Positions 25,611 through 35,275 of a stretch of DNA of 64,000 nucleotides are shown piece by piece; within the stretch, counting starts at the first letter, position 1, and every line of letters starts with the position of its first letter. The translations under genes and the position numbers were made by a program. The notes under the pieces are model-generated. The model saw only the letters and a program-made list of their open reading frames with translations, had not been told where the DNA came from and did no database searches. Source of the stretch: NCEH01 sp043195095 (GTDB lineage Bacteria > Pseudomonadota > Alphaproteobacteria > Rhizobiales > Xanthobacteraceae); NCBI RefSeq assembly GCF_043195095.1, contig NZ_JBAFWN010000006.1; one strand, written 5' to 3'.

Positions 25611-26539
25611 TCGGCCGCCGCTGCCGGCGCCGTGCTCGGCGGCGCCAGCTTGAACATGGACAGCAACGGGTGCGGCTTCGGCAGCTTCTGCCCATCCAGC
25701 TCCTGGGCGGCAAAGCCGAGGAAGACCTCACCGCTGGCCACGGCGTGCGCCGCCGGCACGGTGCGCTCGATCAGGCCGTAATGCAGGAAATCACCGCCAT
25801 GGAATCGGATGGAAAGCAGGCTGGCCCCAAGCGACAGGTTGACGAAATCCTTGCCCAGGGCCTTGAGCCCAGTCCATTGCGGGAAGCAGTTCGACACCGC
25901 GCCGCCGGCGGGATAGCCGAAGGTGTCGCGCACCAGCCGGATCGCGCGGTTGGTGATGCCGATCGACGGCGGATCCATCACGCCGCAATCGACGATGGGC
26001 GCCACGACGCCGATCTCGTCGAGCCAGGGCCGGAAGGTGTTCTCGATCATGTTCACCGTGCCTTCGGGCGTCGGATCGCCGACGTCATAGGCAAGGATCA
26101 TGACCGCGCCCGGGCGATACGTTTTCAGGGCGTCGAGCTCGAACTGTTCGGTGTCCTCGTTGAGCGAGGCGTAGATGCAGCGATCGAGACAGCCGATCTC
26201 GGCGGCGGTCTTCAACCCCTGAACCCGCGCCTCCGCCTCGGTCGCGTTGATCATCATCGGCAGGTCGGTGCGGGCGGCGACGAAGCGCAGGAACCGGTCC
26301 ATCGCTTGCTCCGAGGCCGCGATCACGTCGAATGCCATCTGCATGGCATAGGTCCGGTGCGTGTCGTTCAAGCGCTGGATGAGGCGCGCGGCACGCTCCT
26401 CGTCGAATTCGCCCGCGAAGGCGTCGGTGACGATGGAATGCTTGTCGTAGAAGATCGAGCCGACGAGCATTCCGGTGCGCCCGCCGAGCGGACCGCCGAT
26501 CGTCACCTTCCCCAGATTGATTTCGTGAAAGTCGGGCAT
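25607..26539 (-). CDS. cmuB: Methylcobalamin:tetrahydrofolate methyltransferase CmuB
   Basis: A 310-residue protein of the MtrH/CmuB family that moves the methyl group from the CmuA corrinoid to tetrahydrofolate. Recognisable segments are KVTIGGPLGGRTGMLVGSIFY, RLIQRLNDTH, PMMINATEAEAR (pterin-binding TIM-barrel strand), IYASLNEDTE, MILAYDVGDPTPEG, IVDCGVMDPPSIG and GYPAGGAVSNCFPQW. The start MPDFHEINL at 26539 has AGGAGGGACGG immediately upstream; a further in-frame position at 26563 is disfavoured. The upstream region shares a motif with the divergent purU promoter, so methyl transfer and downstream C1 oxidation are probably induced together. Confidence 0.95.
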   Translation of the reverse strand: MPDFHEINLGKVTIGGPLGGRTGMLVGSIFYDKHSIVTDAFAGEFDEERAARLIQRLNDTHRTYAMQMAFDVIAASEQAMDRFLRFVAARTDLPMMINATEAEARVQGLKTAAEIGCLDRCIYASLNEDTEQFELDALKTYRPGAVMILAYDVGDPTPEGTVNMIENTFRPWLDEIGVVAPIVDCGVMDPPSIGITNRAIRLVRDTFGYPAGGAVSNCFPQWTGLKALGKDFVNLSLGASLLSIRFHGGDFLHYGLIERTVPAAHAVASGEVFLGFAAQELDGQKLPKPHPLLSMFKLAPPSTAPAAAAE

Positions 26540-26664
26540 CCGTCCCTCCTGTGCACCCGCCACGTTTCCGAGCCTCGATGCCGGGCCATCGGCCTACGGA
26601 TCGAAGCCGGATCGGGCGGCGGGAGCGTTGCGGCTTCCATCCCATGGCCGGGCGGCGCACCCGG

Positions 26665-26707
26665 CATATTATGACGTACACGTTAGATTATTCGATACAG
26701 GCGTCAA
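26665..26707 (-). promoter_or_regulatory. cmuBC promoter with cmu motif
   Basis: On the minus strand TTGACG (26702-26707) precedes a 24-nt block (26688 down to 26665) beginning ATCTAACGTGTACGTCATAA. This block matches the block before purU at 19 of 24 positions. Confidence 0.65.
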
Positions 26708-26776
26708 CTGCGGCAGCGGCCAAAGCCCCTGACTTTTGCTTGAACGTAAGAAGCATCAGCGTGATTTCGTGCGGCC

Positions 26777-26822
26777 TTGACAAAGCCGTCGATCACAAAT
26801 CATACGTTAACGTCATAAAATG
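26777..26822 (+). promoter_or_regulatory. purU-folD-folC promoter with cmu motif
   Basis: TTGACA (26777-26782) precedes the block 26799-26822, which begins ATCATACGTTAACGTCATAA. The inner ACGTTAACGT (26804-26813) is a perfect palindrome. It is the best single example of the motif shared by five promoters in the cluster. Confidence 0.7.
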
Positions 26823-26862
26823 AATGGCGCCACGCGATGGATGCCCGCCTGGAGGACGCCCC

Positions 26863-27726
26863 TTGGAGAAGCCTGCTTACGTGCTGAAACTGGCCTGCCC
26901 GGATCGCCCGGGCATCGTGGCCGCCGTCTCCCATTTTCTCCTGATGTCCCATGCGAACATCATGGAGGCCCAGCAGTTCGAGGATGCACCGGCGCGGCGC
27001 TTCTATATGCGCGTCGTATTCGCCGGGGCCGACCGCGACATCGTGCTGGAAGAGCTTCGCACCACGTTCCGCCCGGTGGCGGACGCGTTCGGCATGGAAT
27101 GGAGCCTGACCCGCCAGGGCACACCCAGGAAGGTCATGATCCTGGTCTCCAAGTTCGACCATTGCCTGGTCGATCTGCTCTATCGCATGCGCATCGGCGA
27201 ACTGCCGATGGAGGTGACCGCCGTGGTCAGCAACCACGGCCCCGAGCATTTCCAGCACATTGATTTCGGCGCGGTGCCCTTGCACCATTTCCCGGTCACG
27301 AAGGACACCAAACCCGAACAGGAGGCGCGCACCCTGCGCCTCGTGGAGGACACCGGGACGGAACTCGTGGTCCTCGCCCGCTATATGCAGGTGCTCTCGC
27401 GCGAGCTGTCGACGAGTCTGGCGCGGCGCTGCATCAACATCCATCATTCCTTCCTGCCGGGCTTCAAGGGCGCCAAGCCCTACCATCAGGCGCACGAGCG
27501 CGGCGTGAAGCTGATCGGCGCAACCGCCCACTACGTCACCGACGATCTCGACGAGGGGCCGATCATCGAGCAGGACGTCGAGCGCATCAGCCACTTCGAT
27601 TCGCCCGAGAACCTCGTTCGCAAAGGTCGCGACATCGAGCGGCGCGTCCTGGCGCGGGCCGTGCGCTACCACGTCACCGACCGCGTGCTGCTCAACGGGC
27701 ACCGCACCGTGGTGTTCCCCGATTGA
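26863..27726 (+). CDS. purU: Formyltetrahydrofolate deformylase
   Basis: PurU hydrolyses 10-formyl-tetrahydrofolate to formate and tetrahydrofolate, the last folate step of the chloromethane route. The protein has an N-terminal ACT domain (YVLKLACPDRPGIVAAVSHF) and a C-terminal formyltransferase-like hydrolase domain with VMILVSKFDHCLVDLL, VVSNHGPEH, LARYMQVLS, and catalytic NIHHSFLPGFKGAKPYHQA plus IGATAHYVTDDLDEGPIIEQ (Asn, His and Asp triad). The TTG at 26863 is preferred because GGAGG (26851-26855) lies 7 nt upstream and the protein then starts like its family (287 residues). The in-frame ATG at 26824 would place the start almost at the promoter. folD follows after 28 bp. Confidence 0.93.
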   Translation: MEKPAYVLKLACPDRPGIVAAVSHFLLMSHANIMEAQQFEDAPARRFYMRVVFAGADRDIVLEELRTTFRPVADAFGMEWSLTRQGTPRKVMILVSKFDHCLVDLLYRMRIGELPMEVTAVVSNHGPEHFQHIDFGAVPLHHFPVTKDTKPEQEARTLRLVEDTGTELVVLARYMQVLSRELSTSLARRCINIHHSFLPGFKGAKPYHQAHERGVKLIGATAHYVTDDLDEGPIIEQDVERISHFDSPENLVRKGRDIERRVLARAVRYHVTDRVLLNGHRTVVFPD

Positions 27727-27754
27727 TACCACCCCGCCGGCTGGCACGAGGGCT

Positions 27755-28657
27755 ATGCACATGACCACCAGGATTATCGACGGACGTGCGGAAGCAACGC
27801 GTCTCGTGGAAAAGGTGAAGGAACAGGCGTCGGCTTTCGCCCGGCGCATCGGCAGAAAGCCGGGACTGGCCGTGGTTCTGATCGGCGACGATGCGGCCAG
27901 CGCGGTCTATGTGGGGGCGAAGACTCGCCGCGCGGCCGAGGCGGGGCTGGCCTCCTTCAAGCACCAATTGCCGGCCTCGATCACCGAAGCCGCCGTGCTG
28001 CGGTTGCTGGACCAGCTCAATGAGGACCCCGAGACGGACGGCATCCTCGTGCAATTGCCGTTGCCGCCACACATCTCGACCCCGCGGGTGCTGGACCGCA
28101 TCCATCCCGCCAAGGACGTCGATGGCTTCCATCCCCTCAATGCCGGCCTGCTGGCGACCGGCCAGTCGACCGGACTGGTGCCGTGCACGCCGCTGGGCTG
28201 CCTGCGGTTGATCGAGACGGTGTGCCCGGACCTGACCGGGCTCGACGCCGTGGTGATCGGCCGATCGACCATCGTCGGACGCCCCGCCGCGCAGGTATTG
28301 CTGAACGCCGGCTGCTCGGTGACCATCGTCCACAGGGACAGCCGCGACATAACCGGCCATTGCCGCGCGGCGGACATATTGCTCGTCGCCGTCGGCCGCG
28401 CCGGCTTGGTGCGCCGTGACTGGGTGAAGCCGGGCGCGATCGTCATTGATGTCGGCATCAACCGCGTGGCGACCGCGACCGGTTCCATGATCGTCGGCGA
28501 CGTGGCGTTCGACGAGGTGGCGCCGGTCGCGGGTGCGATCACGCCGGTTCCGGGAGGCGTCGGGCCGATGACCGTCGCCGCACTGATGGAGAACACGGTG
28601 CGCTGCGCCGAAGCGCTTGCCGCCACAGCAGCGATTTCCGCGGCACGCTCCGCCTGA
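27755..28657 (+). CDS. folD: Bifunctional methylenetetrahydrofolate dehydrogenase / methenyltetrahydrofolate cyclohydrolase
   Basis: A 300-residue FolD converting methylene- to formyl-tetrahydrofolate with NAD(P)+. Conserved features are the catalytic region YVGAKTRRAAEAG (the family's Y-x3-K), DGILVQLPLPPH, PAKDVDGFHPLNAG, the Rossmann segment VVIGRSTIVGRPAAQVLL (GRS-x-x-VG-x-P), VIDVGINR and PGGVGPMTVAALMENT. The length is normal. The start (MHMTTRIIDG) may be either of two neighbouring ATGs. It lies between purU and folC on one strand, and the trio presumably forms an operon driven by the motif-bearing promoter upstream of purU, giving a dedicated folate C1-oxidation module beside the housekeeping copies. 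Confidence 0.95.
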   Translation: MHMTTRIIDGRAEATRLVEKVKEQASAFARRIGRKPGLAVVLIGDDAASAVYVGAKTRRAAEAGLASFKHQLPASITEAAVLRLLDQLNEDPETDGILVQLPLPPHISTPRVLDRIHPAKDVDGFHPLNAGLLATGQSTGLVPCTPLGCLRLIETVCPDLTGLDAVVIGRSTIVGRPAAQVLLNAGCSVTIVHRDSRDITGHCRAADILLVAVGRAGLVRRDWVKPGAIVIDVGINRVATATGSMIVGDVAFDEVAPVAGAITPVPGGVGPMTVAALMENTVRCAEALAATAAISAARSA

Positions 28658-28675
28658 CGCGGGAAGGCAGCCATC

Positions 28676-30063
<1,388 letters not shown>

Positions 30064-30227
30064 AGGCCGAATCGTCGGCGGAGCGCGGCGCCTGCGCGAT
30101 GTGGTCCTGATCTTGCTTTGGCGGGGAGGATGGCGAGCTGGAGGTTGAAGCTGGCCATCCGCGCGCGGGGCTCGCCTGCGCGCCTTGAACGCCCACACCA
30201 AAATCATCGGCAAGGAGGCCCTCTCCC

Positions 30228-31643
30228 ATGGCGCAGTTCGACACCGTCATACACGGCGGCACGGTGGTCACCGCAGGGGACCGCATCGCCTGCGACGTGG
30301 CCATCAGCGGCGGACGCGTGGTCGCGCTCGGCCAGGGCTTCGCGGACGCCGACGAGATCATTGATGCCACCGGCAAATGGGTATTGCCCGGTGGGGTGGA
30401 TGCCCATGTGCATTTTTCCCAGCCCTCGGGCGAGGGCATCGTGATGGCGGATGATTTCGAGACCGGCACCCGTTCCGCCGCGCTCGGCGGCACCACCACC
30501 GTCATGCCCTTCTGCCTGCAGGAGAAGGGCCAGTCGCTACGCGCCGCGCTGAGCGCCTATCACGCCAAGGCGGACGGCGCGTGCCATGTGGATGTCTCGT
30601 TCCACCTCATCATTTCGGACCCCACAGACCAGGTGCTCGGCCAGGAACTGCCGGCGCTGGTTGAGGACGGCTACACCTCGTTCAAGATCTTCATGACCTA
30701 TGAGGGCCTGGCGCTGAACGACCGCGAAATTCTCGACGTGATGGCGGTGGCGCGCGAGACCGGCGCGCTGGTGATGGTCCACGCCGAGAATTACGACGCC
30801 ATCCGCTTCATGACGGAGCAATTGGAGAAGGCGGGTCGGACCGCGCCGCGCTTCCACGCCACTTCACGGCCGATCGCGGTGGAGCGCGAGGCGACCCACC
30901 GTGCCATCTCGCTGGCGGAACTTGTCGATGTGCCGGTGATGATCGTCCATGTTTCCAACCGCGAATCCATGGAGCAGATCCGCTGGGCGCAACAGAAGGG
31001 GCTGACGGTGCTGGGCGAGACCTGCCCCCAATATCTGGTGCTCACCGAACAGGACCTCGACGGGCTCGGCATGGAGGGGGCGAAATATGTCTGCTCGCCG
31101 CCGCCGCGCGACGTGGCGAGCCAAGAAGCGTGCTGGGAGGGCTTGCGCACGGGGGTGTTCAACATCTTCTCCTCGGACCATTGCGCCTTCCGCTACGATG
31201 ATCCGCAGGGCAAGCTCACGCCGAAGGGACGCACCAGTTTCCGCTGGGTGCCCAATGGCATACCCGGCGTCGGCGCGCGCCTGCCGATCCTGTTCTCGGA
31301 GGGTGTCATGGGCGGTCGGATCGACATCGAGCGGTTCGTCGCCCTCACCGCCGCCAATCCCGCGAAAACCTACGGCCTGTATCCCCGCAAGGGCACGATC
31401 GCGGTCGGCTCCGACGCGGACATCGCCATCTGGGACCCGGAGCGCAAGCTCACCCTCGCCCACGATCTGGTGCGGGACGGTGCCGATTATACGCCCTATG
31501 AGGGCCGGCAAATCACCGGCTGGCCGGTTTTGACCATGGTGCGGGGCCGCATCGTCGTGCGCGACGGCGAACTGGTGGGCGAGAAGGGACACGGGCACCA
31601 TCTCGCCCGCGCGCGCTCGCCTTATGCGAAAGCGCCGGCCTGA
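30228..31643 (+). CDS. Dihydropyrimidinase/hydantoinase family cyclic amidase (paralogue 1)
   Basis: A 471-residue metal-dependent amidohydrolase that opens cyclic amides such as dihydropyrimidines or hydantoins. All binuclear metal ligands are visible: HVH in GGVDAHVHFSQPSG, the carbamylated lysine in SFKIFMTYEG, His in MVHAENYDA, His in MIVHVSNRES, and Asp in FSSDHCAFRYD. GLYPRKGTIAVGSDADIAIWDPE near the C-terminus is typical. A strong AAGGAGG ribosome-binding site precedes the ATG at 30228. It is the first gene after the cmu cluster, separated from folC by about 160 bp with no gene. Two further paralogues lie at 48225 and 52870. The true substrate is unknown. Confidence 0.92.
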   Translation: MAQFDTVIHGGTVVTAGDRIACDVAISGGRVVALGQGFADADEIIDATGKWVLPGGVDAHVHFSQPSGEGIVMADDFETGTRSAALGGTTTVMPFCLQEKGQSLRAALSAYHAKADGACHVDVSFHLIISDPTDQVLGQELPALVEDGYTSFKIFMTYEGLALNDREILDVMAVARETGALVMVHAENYDAIRFMTEQLEKAGRTAPRFHATSRPIAVEREATHRAISLAELVDVPVMIVHVSNRESMEQIRWAQQKGLTVLGETCPQYLVLTEQDLDGLGMEGAKYVCSPPPRDVASQEACWEGLRTGVFNIFSSDHCAFRYDDPQGKLTPKGRTSFRWVPNGIPGVGARLPILFSEGVMGGRIDIERFVALTAANPAKTYGLYPRKGTIAVGSDADIAIWDPERKLTLAHDLVRDGADYTPYEGRQITGWPVLTMVRGRIVVRDGELVGEKGHGHHLARARSPYAKAPA

Positions 31644-31710
31644 TCGCCGCAAGCCGCACGACAGAAGACGAGGGATGCCGCCCCCCGCCGCCGGCACCCT
31701 CAGGACTTCC

Positions 31711-32493
31711 TCAAGCCTGCTGCTGGGCCAGCAGATCCAGGGCGGCCAGCACCGCCTTGCCGGTGCGGCGGGTATGGTCGGCGATGGCGGCGGCGAAGCC
31801 TTCCGCATCGCGGCTGCGCAGAAGCGCCATGAAGCCCTCGTGCTCCTGGAGCGACTCGTCCCAGCGACCGGCCTCGTAATTGGCCTGGGCGCGGGCGCGA
31901 TAGATCTTCGCCGCGAGCGCGGTCCAGGTGGCGAGCAGCACCGGATTGCCGGCGAGGCGGGCAATCTCGGCGTGGATCTGCTGGTTCTGCCGAAAATAAT
32001 CCGACCGTGCCCCGGCGTGATGATGGGCCACGAGGCGCGCATGCATCGCGTCCAGGCCGGCGATTTCCGCCCCCGTGGCCCTGGCGCAGGTGAGGCCGGC
32101 GGCGAGATGATCAAGCGCCAGCACCACCTCGAACACCGCCGCGATATCATCCCGGTCGAGCGGCATCACCTTGGGCGTGCGGTGCGGCCGAAGCTCGATC
32201 AGCCCCTCCGAAGCCAGCACCTTGAACGCCTCGCGCAGCGGCGTGCGGGACACGCCGAAGGTCTCGCACAGCATGCGCTCGGGCAGCGGACTGCCGGGCC
32301 GCAATTCCCCGTCCAGCACCATCTCGCGCAGCCGCATCACCAGCTGGTCGTGCAGGGAGGCGGTGTTCAGCGGCTGCTTGGCATCGCTTGCCGAAAGCTT
32401 CAGCCGCGCCGGCTTGAAACGGGTGCGGGCCGGCGCGCGCGGACGCGCCTTGCCGGCGCCGGGCTTTTCGAAGGGTGCCTCCGATTCTGTCAT
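31711..32493 (-). CDS. GntR-family (FCD) transcriptional regulator
   Basis: A 260-residue regulator with a basic N-terminal tail (KARPRAPARTRFKPARLKL), a GntR winged helix (LHDQLVMRLREMVLDGELRP, ERMLCETFGVSRTPLREAFK) and a C-terminal FCD ligand domain with metal-type histidines (HHHAGARSDYF, HAEIARLAGN, HEGFMALL). The start at 32493 (MTESEAPFEK) was chosen; the frame extends further upstream but through the intergenic operator. It is divergent from the Tau/Ssu-type transporter operon, so it probably controls that operon and perhaps the hydantoinase gene at 30228. The imperfect palindrome at 32536-32565 is a candidate binding site. Confidence 0.9.
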   Translation of the reverse strand: MTESEAPFEKPGAGKARPRAPARTRFKPARLKLSASDAKQPLNTASLHDQLVMRLREMVLDGELRPGSPLPERMLCETFGVSRTPLREAFKVLASEGLIELRPHRTPKVMPLDRDDIAAVFEVVLALDHLAAGLTCARATGAEIAGLDAMHARLVAHHHAGARSDYFRQNQQIHAEIARLAGNPVLLATWTALAAKIYRARAQANYEAGRWDESLQEHEGFMALLRSRDAEGFAAAIADHTRRTGKAVLAALDLLAQQQA

Positions 32494-32535
32494 TTCTTTG
32501 CGCTCCCTGCCTACAAAATCGGCTTTCACGCCCAT

Positions 32536-32565
32536 CGTATTATGACTTATAACCATGATTATACG
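32536..32565. promoter_or_regulatory. Candidate GntR operator in the divergent promoter region
   Basis: CGTAT (32536-32540) and ATACG (32561-32565) are the outer arms of an AT-rich imperfect palindrome (CGTATTAT ... ATTATACG) that stands out in a GC-rich context between the regulator and the transporter genes. Confidence 0.45.
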
Positions 32566-32650
32566 AATAAAAAACCATATTGCATACCGAATGCTTCTCG
32601 CTTCAGCGAACAGGCGATCGGCTCGAATGGTCTTCCAGAGGAGCAAGGTC

Positions 32651-33658
32651 ATGAAGAGGTTTTTGTCCCGCATCGCCCTTGCGCTGGCGCTTGCGGCCGG
32701 TGCGGTCTCGGCGGCGGCCGCCCAGTCCGAGCCCACCATCAAGCTCGGTTTCGCCAAATGCGCCCATTGCACCCCGCTCACCCTCACCCCGGACTATGCC
32801 AAGGGCATCAAGCTGGACGTGATCGGCTTCAACACCGGCAATGACGTGCTCACGGCCCTGATTTCAAAGAGCATCGACGTGGCGCAGGTGACCTATCTTC
32901 ACTATGCCACCGCCCTCGACAAGGGCTTCGACGTGGTCGCCATCTCCGGCCAGGTGAATGGCGGTTCGGCCTGCGTCATTCAAAACGACCTGCCGCTCGC
33001 CGCCGACGATTGGGCCGGGCTCAAGAAGCTGATCGCCGACTACAAGGCGCAGGGCAAGACGTTCCGCATCGCGGCCTCGCGCGGCAATGCGCAGGACATT
33101 CACATGCGCGGCGCCTTCGCCAAGCAGGGCATCGACGTCAATAAGGACGTTCAATTCATCAATATTCCCAACCCCTCCGACCATATCCAGGCGTTGCGCC
33201 GGGGCGAGGTGGAGCTGATCTGCACCACGGAGCCGTTCGCGACCCAGATCCTCCAGGCCAAGGCCGCCAAGTTCTTCACCTTTCCGTACGACCAGGCCGC
33301 CGGAAAGCTCACCAACCTCATCGTCACCCGGCCCGACGTGATCGCGGCGAATCCCAAGGCGGTGGAAGAGACCGTGCGCGCCATCGTCAAGGTCGACGAG
33401 AAGATTGAAGGCGACAAGCAATTGTGGGTGGATGTCATCAGCAAGGTGACCGGCCTCGACAAGGCAATCGCCGAAGGCGCGGTGGGCAATCTTTATCCCG
33501 ACTACAAGATGTATCGGTCTTCGGCGGTCGCCATCGCGACGATGATGCGGGATCTCAAATACATCAATACCGACGTCACGGCGGCGGTGGAAAAGCACAT
33601 GGACTACCGCTTCCTCGAGGCGGTGACCGGCAAGCCCAAGACCGAACTCGGTTATTGA
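32651..33658 (+). CDS. ABC transporter substrate-binding protein (Tau/Ssu/Thi-type)
   Basis: A 335-residue periplasmic binding protein. MKRFLSRIALALALAAGAVS, followed by AAAAQ, is a classical Sec signal peptide with likely cleavage at AAA-Q. The mature part has the NMT1/SsuA-like fold pattern: IKLGFAKCAHCTPL, DYAKGIKLDVIGFNTGNDVL, TYLHYATALDKGFDVVAISG and LICTTEPFATQIL. This family binds sulfonates, taurine, pyrimidine-like or other small anionic compounds. Two cysteines (Cys-x-x-Cys in KCAHC) near the N-terminus are unusual. It leads an operon with a permease, an ATPase and catabolic enzymes. The substrate is probably the compound degraded by the adjacent enzymes. The start at 32651 is set by the signal peptide. 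Confidence 0.9.
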   Translation: MKRFLSRIALALALAAGAVSAAAAQSEPTIKLGFAKCAHCTPLTLTPDYAKGIKLDVIGFNTGNDVLTALISKSIDVAQVTYLHYATALDKGFDVVAISGQVNGGSACVIQNDLPLAADDWAGLKKLIADYKAQGKTFRIAASRGNAQDIHMRGAFAKQGIDVNKDVQFINIPNPSDHIQALRRGEVELICTTEPFATQILQAKAAKFFTFPYDQAAGKLTNLIVTRPDVIAANPKAVEETVRAIVKVDEKIEGDKQLWVDVISKVTGLDKAIAEGAVGNLYPDYKMYRSSAVAIATMMRDLKYINTDVTAAVEKHMDYRFLEAVTGKPKTELGY

Positions 33659-33668
33659 GGGCGGGCGG

Positions 33669-34481
33669 ATGCATGCCATTCTCAGACGGGGCCGGCCGGA
33701 ACGTTTCATCGTTCCGGTCCTGATCCTCGCCGGGTGGGAAGCCTTTTCCCGCTCCGGCGCCCTGCCCCCGGCGCTGCTGCCGGCCCCCTCGGCGGTGGCA
33801 TGGGCCTGGCTGGACTGGATCTTCGGCATCGACGGCAACACGCAGAGCTATAGCGGACGCTGGATCTTCGACGTGATGGCGAGCTTCTGGCGCGTCGCCG
33901 CCGGGTTCGCCATCGCCACCGTCATGGGCGTTGTGCTCGGCGTCGCCATCGGCTGGTCCCGCCTGATCGAGGTGCTGATCGAACCCACATTGCAGACCCT
34001 GCGTCCAATCCCGCCGGTCTCGTGGATTCCCCTCGCCATCATCTGGTTCGGCATCGCCGACAAGCCGGCGATCTTCCTGGTGTTTCTCGGCGCCTTCTTC
34101 CCGATCCTGCTGAATACCATCCATGGCGTGAAGACCTGCGATCGCAACCTGATCCGCGCGGGTGCCATGGTGGGCGGCGGCCAGCACCAATTGCTGCGCT
34201 TCATCGTCGTTCCGGCGGCGCTACCGTCGATCTTCGCCGGCCTGCGCATCGGCGTCGGCTCGGCCTGGATGCTCACGGTCACCGCCGAGATGGTCGCGGT
34301 GAAGAGCGGAGTCGGCTACGTGCTGTGGGATTCCTATTATTTCCTGCGCTACGACATCGTCATCGCCGCCATGGCCTCCATCGGCCTGCTCGGCTTCCTG
34401 AGCGATCTCATGATCCAGGCGGTGGCCCGGCACATGCTGCGCTGGCAGCAGGGCACGACCCTCCAGGGCGTGGAGGGATGA
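33669..34481 (+). CDS. ABC transporter permease (Tau/Ssu-type)
   Basis: A 270-residue inner-membrane permease of the SsuC/TauC type with about six membrane segments. The coupling (EAA) region reads LIRAGAMVGGGQHQLLRFIVVPAALPSIFAGLRIGVGSAW, split around the invariant glycine. It follows the binding protein after 10 bp, and its TGA stop overlaps the ATPase start at 34478 (ATGA). Together with its neighbours it would import the substrate of this operon. Confidence 0.92.
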   Translation: MHAILRRGRPERFIVPVLILAGWEAFSRSGALPPALLPAPSAVAWAWLDWIFGIDGNTQSYSGRWIFDVMASFWRVAAGFAIATVMGVVLGVAIGWSRLIEVLIEPTLQTLRPIPPVSWIPLAIIWFGIADKPAIFLVFLGAFFPILLNTIHGVKTCDRNLIRAGAMVGGGQHQLLRFIVVPAALPSIFAGLRIGVGSAWMLTVTAEMVAVKSGVGYVLWDSYYFLRYDIVIAAMASIGLLGFLSDLMIQAVARHMLRWQQGTTLQGVEG

Positions 34482-35275
34482 GCATGGCCACCATCGAAAT
34501 CTCCGGCGTGTCCAAGATTTTCAAGGACACCAAGCGCAAGGCCGATGTCACCGCGCTCAGCGACGTCAGCTTCTCGGTCAAGCGCAACGAGCTGCTCTGC
34601 CTGCTCGGCCCAAGCGGCTGCGGCAAGTCCACCTTGCTCAACATGATCGCCGGCTTCGACAAGCCGACCACGGGCACGGTGAAGGTGGACGGCGAGATCA
34701 TCGCCGCGCCCGGCGCCGACCGCGGCGTTGTGTTCCAGCAGCCGAACCTCATGCCCTGGCTTCCGGTGTGGGAAAACGTGGCGTTCCACCTCAAGCTGCG
34801 CGGGGCCCAGAAGGCGCAGCGCCGCCACGAGGCGCAGCGCTATATCGACCTCGTGGGCCTGACCGGGTTCGAGAACCATTTTCCCGCCGAGCTTTCCGGC
34901 GGCATGAACCAGCGGGTCGGCATCGCCCGCGCGCTGCTCATGAACCCGGCCGTGATCCTGATGGACGAGCCGTTCGGCGCGCTGGACGAGCAGACCCGCA
35001 TGGACATGCAGAACGAGCTGATCTCCATCTGGGAACGCCACAAGGGCACGATCGTCTTCGTCACCCATGGCATCGACGAGGCGCTCACGCTCGGCACCCA
35101 TGTGGCGGTCATGTCGGCCCGCCCCGGCCGCATCGCCGAGATCATCCCGCTCGATCTACCGCGCCCGCGCGACATCACCAGCCCCCGCTTCAACGACGTG
35201 AAGCGGCACATCCTCGACCTGCTGCGGCCCGAGCCGGCGGCGGCCTCTCTCCTCCAGACTGCGGACCCATCATGA
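34478..35275 (+). CDS. ABC transporter ATP-binding protein (Tau/Ssu-type)
   Basis: A 265-residue ATPase with Walker A (LLGPSGCGKSTLLNMIAGF), Q-loop (VVFQQPNLMPWLPVWENV), signature (LSGGMNQRVGIARALLMNPA), Walker B (VILMDEPFGALDE) and the switch histidine (FVTHGIDEA), all intact. The C-terminal LDLPRPRDITSPRFN is typical of SsuB/TauB. The ATG at 34478 lies within the permease stop; the stop overlaps the next gene at 35272. It energises uptake through the permease at 33669. Confidence 0.94.
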   Translation: MSMATIEISGVSKIFKDTKRKADVTALSDVSFSVKRNELLCLLGPSGCGKSTLLNMIAGFDKPTTGTVKVDGEIIAAPGADRGVVFQQPNLMPWLPVWENVAFHLKLRGAQKAQRRHEAQRYIDLVGLTGFENHFPAELSGGMNQRVGIARALLMNPAVILMDEPFGALDEQTRMDMQNELISIWERHKGTIVFVTHGIDEALTLGTHVAVMSARPGRIAEIIPLDLPRPRDITSPRFNDVKRHILDLLRPEPAAASLLQTADPS

